Position numbers and translations under genes: made by a program. Below are positions 62,665-64,000 of a DNA stretch of 64,000 nucleotides, piece by piece. This DNA comes from an uncultured Flavobacteriaceae bacterium (GTDB lineage Bacteria; Bacteroidota; Bacteroidia; Flavobacteriales; Flavobacteriaceae): contig CALSPF010000001.1 of assembly GCA_943788165.1 (NCBI GenBank), positions 1 through 64,000 of the forward strand, given 5' to 3'. The notes under the pieces are model-generated. The model saw nothing but the letters and a program-made list of their open reading frames with translations. It was not told the origin of the DNA and did not search any database. Within the stretch, counting starts at the first letter, position 1. Each line of letters begins with the position of its first letter.

Positions 62665-62871
62665 TTAAAATTTCCTTCCTTTTTGCTGTGCCGTAATTTT
62701 AAGCGAAAGAATTAGAATCCAGAGTAACAAAAGAGCAGAACCAGAGGCGAGTATGCCAATAATGGCCACCAGGCTATCGCCCTGCGTTGGTGCTTCCCAG
62801 TCAATTAATGTAGTGTTAAAAATCATCATTCCTAGGGCAAGAACCATCATGATACGTAAGAAGATTTTCAT
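62665..62871 (-). CDS. Small membrane protein, unknown function
   Basis: A 68-residue protein with two hydrophobic segments (residues 5-24 and 34-58), separated by DWEAPTQGDS and followed by a basic tail (KITAQQKGRKF). I do not recognise it. It lies 10 bases downstream of the MarC gene on the same strand and is probably co-transcribed. Its stop faces the ctpA stop with one base between. Confidence 0.6.
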   Translation of the reverse strand: MKIFLRIMMVLALGMMIFNTTLIDWEAPTQGDSLVAIIGILASGSALLLLWILILSLKITAQQKGRKF

Positions 62872-62881
62872 AAAATAGGGA

Positions 62882-63454
62882 TTAAAAAATTTGTTGAATA
62901 TTGGTTGTGAAGAGTTTTACAGCAATAGCTAAGAGCACTACGCCAAATATTTTTCGGATAATATTGATGCCCGAACGACCGAGTAGGTTTTCAATTTTTT
63001 GAGATGATTTTAAAATCAGATATACAATAATAATATTGATCAATATGGCCACAATTATATTGATCACATGGTATTCTGCGCGCAATGACAGTAAAGAAGT
63101 TAAGGTACCTGCTCCAGCAATCATTGGAAATGCCAAGGGAACAATCGAAGCCGTTTCGGGTTCTTCATCTTTATACAGACTGATGCCTAAAACCATTTCA
63201 ATGGCCAAGAAGAAAATAATGAAAGAGCCAGCTACGGCAAAAGAATTGGTGTCGATTCCGATGAGTTTCAAAATCTCTTCTCCTACAAATAGAAAAGCAA
63301 TCATTATTATAGCCGAGACAATAGAGGCTTTTTCCGATTGAATATGACCAACTTTGGCACGTAAACTAATTACAATAGGGACACTTCCAATAATATCAAT
63401 TACCGCAAAAAGCACCATTCCAGCAGTAAAAATCTCTTTTACATCAAAATTCAT
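62882..63454 (-). CDS. MarC family integral membrane protein
   Basis: A 190-residue membrane protein of the MarC/YhcE family with six hydrophobic segments. The start MNFDVKEIFTAGMVLFAVIDIIGSVPIVISL is the family signature (V-D-x-x-G-x-x-P region), and PLAFPMIAGAGTLTSLLSL is the second repeat half. The function is unknown; early links to antibiotic resistance in E. coli were not confirmed. The frame extends 20 codons further upstream, but the ATG at 63454 fits the domain. It is followed by the small membrane protein gene. Confidence 0.9.
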   Translation of the reverse strand: MNFDVKEIFTAGMVLFAVIDIIGSVPIVISLRAKVGHIQSEKASIVSAIIMIAFLFVGEEILKLIGIDTNSFAVAGSFIIFFLAIEMVLGISLYKDEEPETASIVPLAFPMIAGAGTLTSLLSLRAEYHVINIIVAILINIIIVYLILKSSQKIENLLGRSGINIIRKIFGVVLLAIAVKLFTTNIQQIF

Positions 63455-63534
63455 TGTTGTTGATTTAGACTGTAAAAGTACTTTAATTCTAGATGATTTA
63501 TCTTTTCTATTCACAAATTATACAGGAGAACAAC

Positions 63535-63542
63535 TATCTTTG
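63535..63542 (+). promoter_or_regulatory. -7 promoter box immediately upstream of the DUF3109 gene
   Basis: TATCTTTG matches the TAnnTTTG consensus and ends five bases before the ATG at 63548, another arrangement predicting a leaderless transcript. Confidence 0.45.
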
Positions 63543-63547
63543 AAAAG

Positions 63548-64000
63548 ATGATTCAACTAGGCAAAACCCTCATATCGGAAGATCTTTTAGAGAAAGAGTT
63601 TGTGTGCAATATTCAACAGTGCAAAGGAGCCTGTTGTGTTGAAGGAGAAGCAGGAGCTCCTTTAGAAGAAGCCGAATTGGCGGAAATAGACAAACACTTC
63701 GAAGCCATTAAGCCCTACTTGAATGCTAAAGGTTTGGCAGAAATTGAAAAGCAAGGGCGTTATATTAAAGGATGGGACGGCGAATGGGAAACACCAATAG
63801 TTGACGGAAAAGAATGTGTGTATACTCTTTTTGACGCTCAAGGGAAAGCATCTTGCGGAATAGAAAAAGCCTATTTGGATGGGAAAATTGATTGGAAAAA
63901 ACCCGTTTCTTGCCACCTCTATCCAATTCGAGTGCAGCAGTATTCAGAATTTTCTGCCGTGAATTATCACCAATGGCAAATTTGCGATACCGCTTGTTCT
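63548..64000 (+). CDS. DUF3109 family Cys-rich protein (partial)
   Basis: The first 151 residues are present and the gene runs off the window. MIQLGKTLISEDLLEKEFVC starts the conserved part, with a Cys cluster (Cys20, Cys25, Cys29, Cys30 in CNIQQCKGACC) and later Cys in ASCGIEKA, SCHLYPIRV and ICDTAC. The pattern matches DUF3109/YkgJ-like zinc- or iron-cluster proteins of unknown role. Cytoplasmic, no signal. The C-terminus and stop cannot be judged here. Confidence 0.9.
   Translation, partial: MIQLGKTLISEDLLEKEFVCNIQQCKGACCVEGEAGAPLEEAELAEIDKHFEAIKPYLNAKGLAEIEKQGRYIKGWDGEWETPIVDGKECVYTLFDAQGKASCGIEKAYLDGKIDWKKPVSCHLYPIRVQQYSEFSAVNYHQWQICDTACS

Overview
The window is a chromosomal segment of a Flavobacteriaceae-type member of the Bacteroidota. 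Supporting signs are the moderately AT-rich sequence, promoter boxes of the TAnnTTTG type instead of TATAAT, many short-signal lipoproteins with a Cys just after a hydrophobic run, and family signatures typical of flavobacteria (three-gene SdhCAB, HemJ, DUF3078, DUF3109, bacilliredoxin). No rRNA, phage, complete insertion sequence or CRISPR array was seen. One tRNA gene (Asn, GTT) is present.

Layout. 0-5 kb: electron-transfer flavoprotein genes (etfB carries a frameshift), aldose epimerase, an AhpD-like protein and a divergent indoleamine-dioxygenase-like gene. 5-9 kb: an accessory patch of small lipoproteins, an AT-rich HTH/DUF2975 pair and a CDF-like cation transporter, with two pairs of direct intergenic repeats and terminator hairpins that look like cassette junctions. 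9-16 kb: acetolactate decarboxylase lipoprotein, tRNA-Asn, RseP, SCO1-like protein, the FeoA-FeoB-microprotein iron operon and PepP. 16-24 kb: a large BNR-repeat protein, a DUF3078 protein and sdhCAB. 24-34 kb: housekeeping genes (HAD phosphatase, nitrilase, ComF, GlyRS, ExoIII, OmpA-like lipoprotein, aldo/keto reductase) plus remnants of a membrane HExxH protein and of a uracil-DNA-glycosylase-like gene. 34-42.8 kb: an ABC ATPase, exonuclease, serine hydrolase, Ogt, a decayed hydroxyproline epimerase beside an intact FAD oxidoreductase, and secreted proteins.

42.8-54 kb is the functional core: hemB, an antiporter, then hemF-E-D-C-A on the minus strand, and divergently an AraC regulator, hemH, a MATE exporter and hemJ. 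Together these cover tetrapyrrole synthesis from glutamyl-tRNA to haem except hemL and the decarboxylase step to coproporphyrinogen being present as hemE; hemL is the clear absentee. The hemA/araC divergent region holds direct repeats spaced 21 bp, a plausible AraC-type operator. 54-64 kb: an NtrY-like kinase, crotonase, PlsC, bacilliredoxin, DjlA-like protein, HupE-like protein, old yellow enzyme, a frameshifted methyltransferase, dCMP deaminase, CtpA, MarC and a DUF3109 gene cut by the window end.

Five genes are interrupted by single-base indels, nonsense codons or truncation. Some interruptions lie in short homopolymers and could be sequence errors; others (loss of a catalytic Cys, tandem stops, missing half-gene) look like true decay. 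No single complete novel system was proven. The best leads are the cassette-like repeats at 6.4-8.0 kb, the dioxygenase-like protein lacking the usual haem-ligand histidine, and the hem regulatory region.
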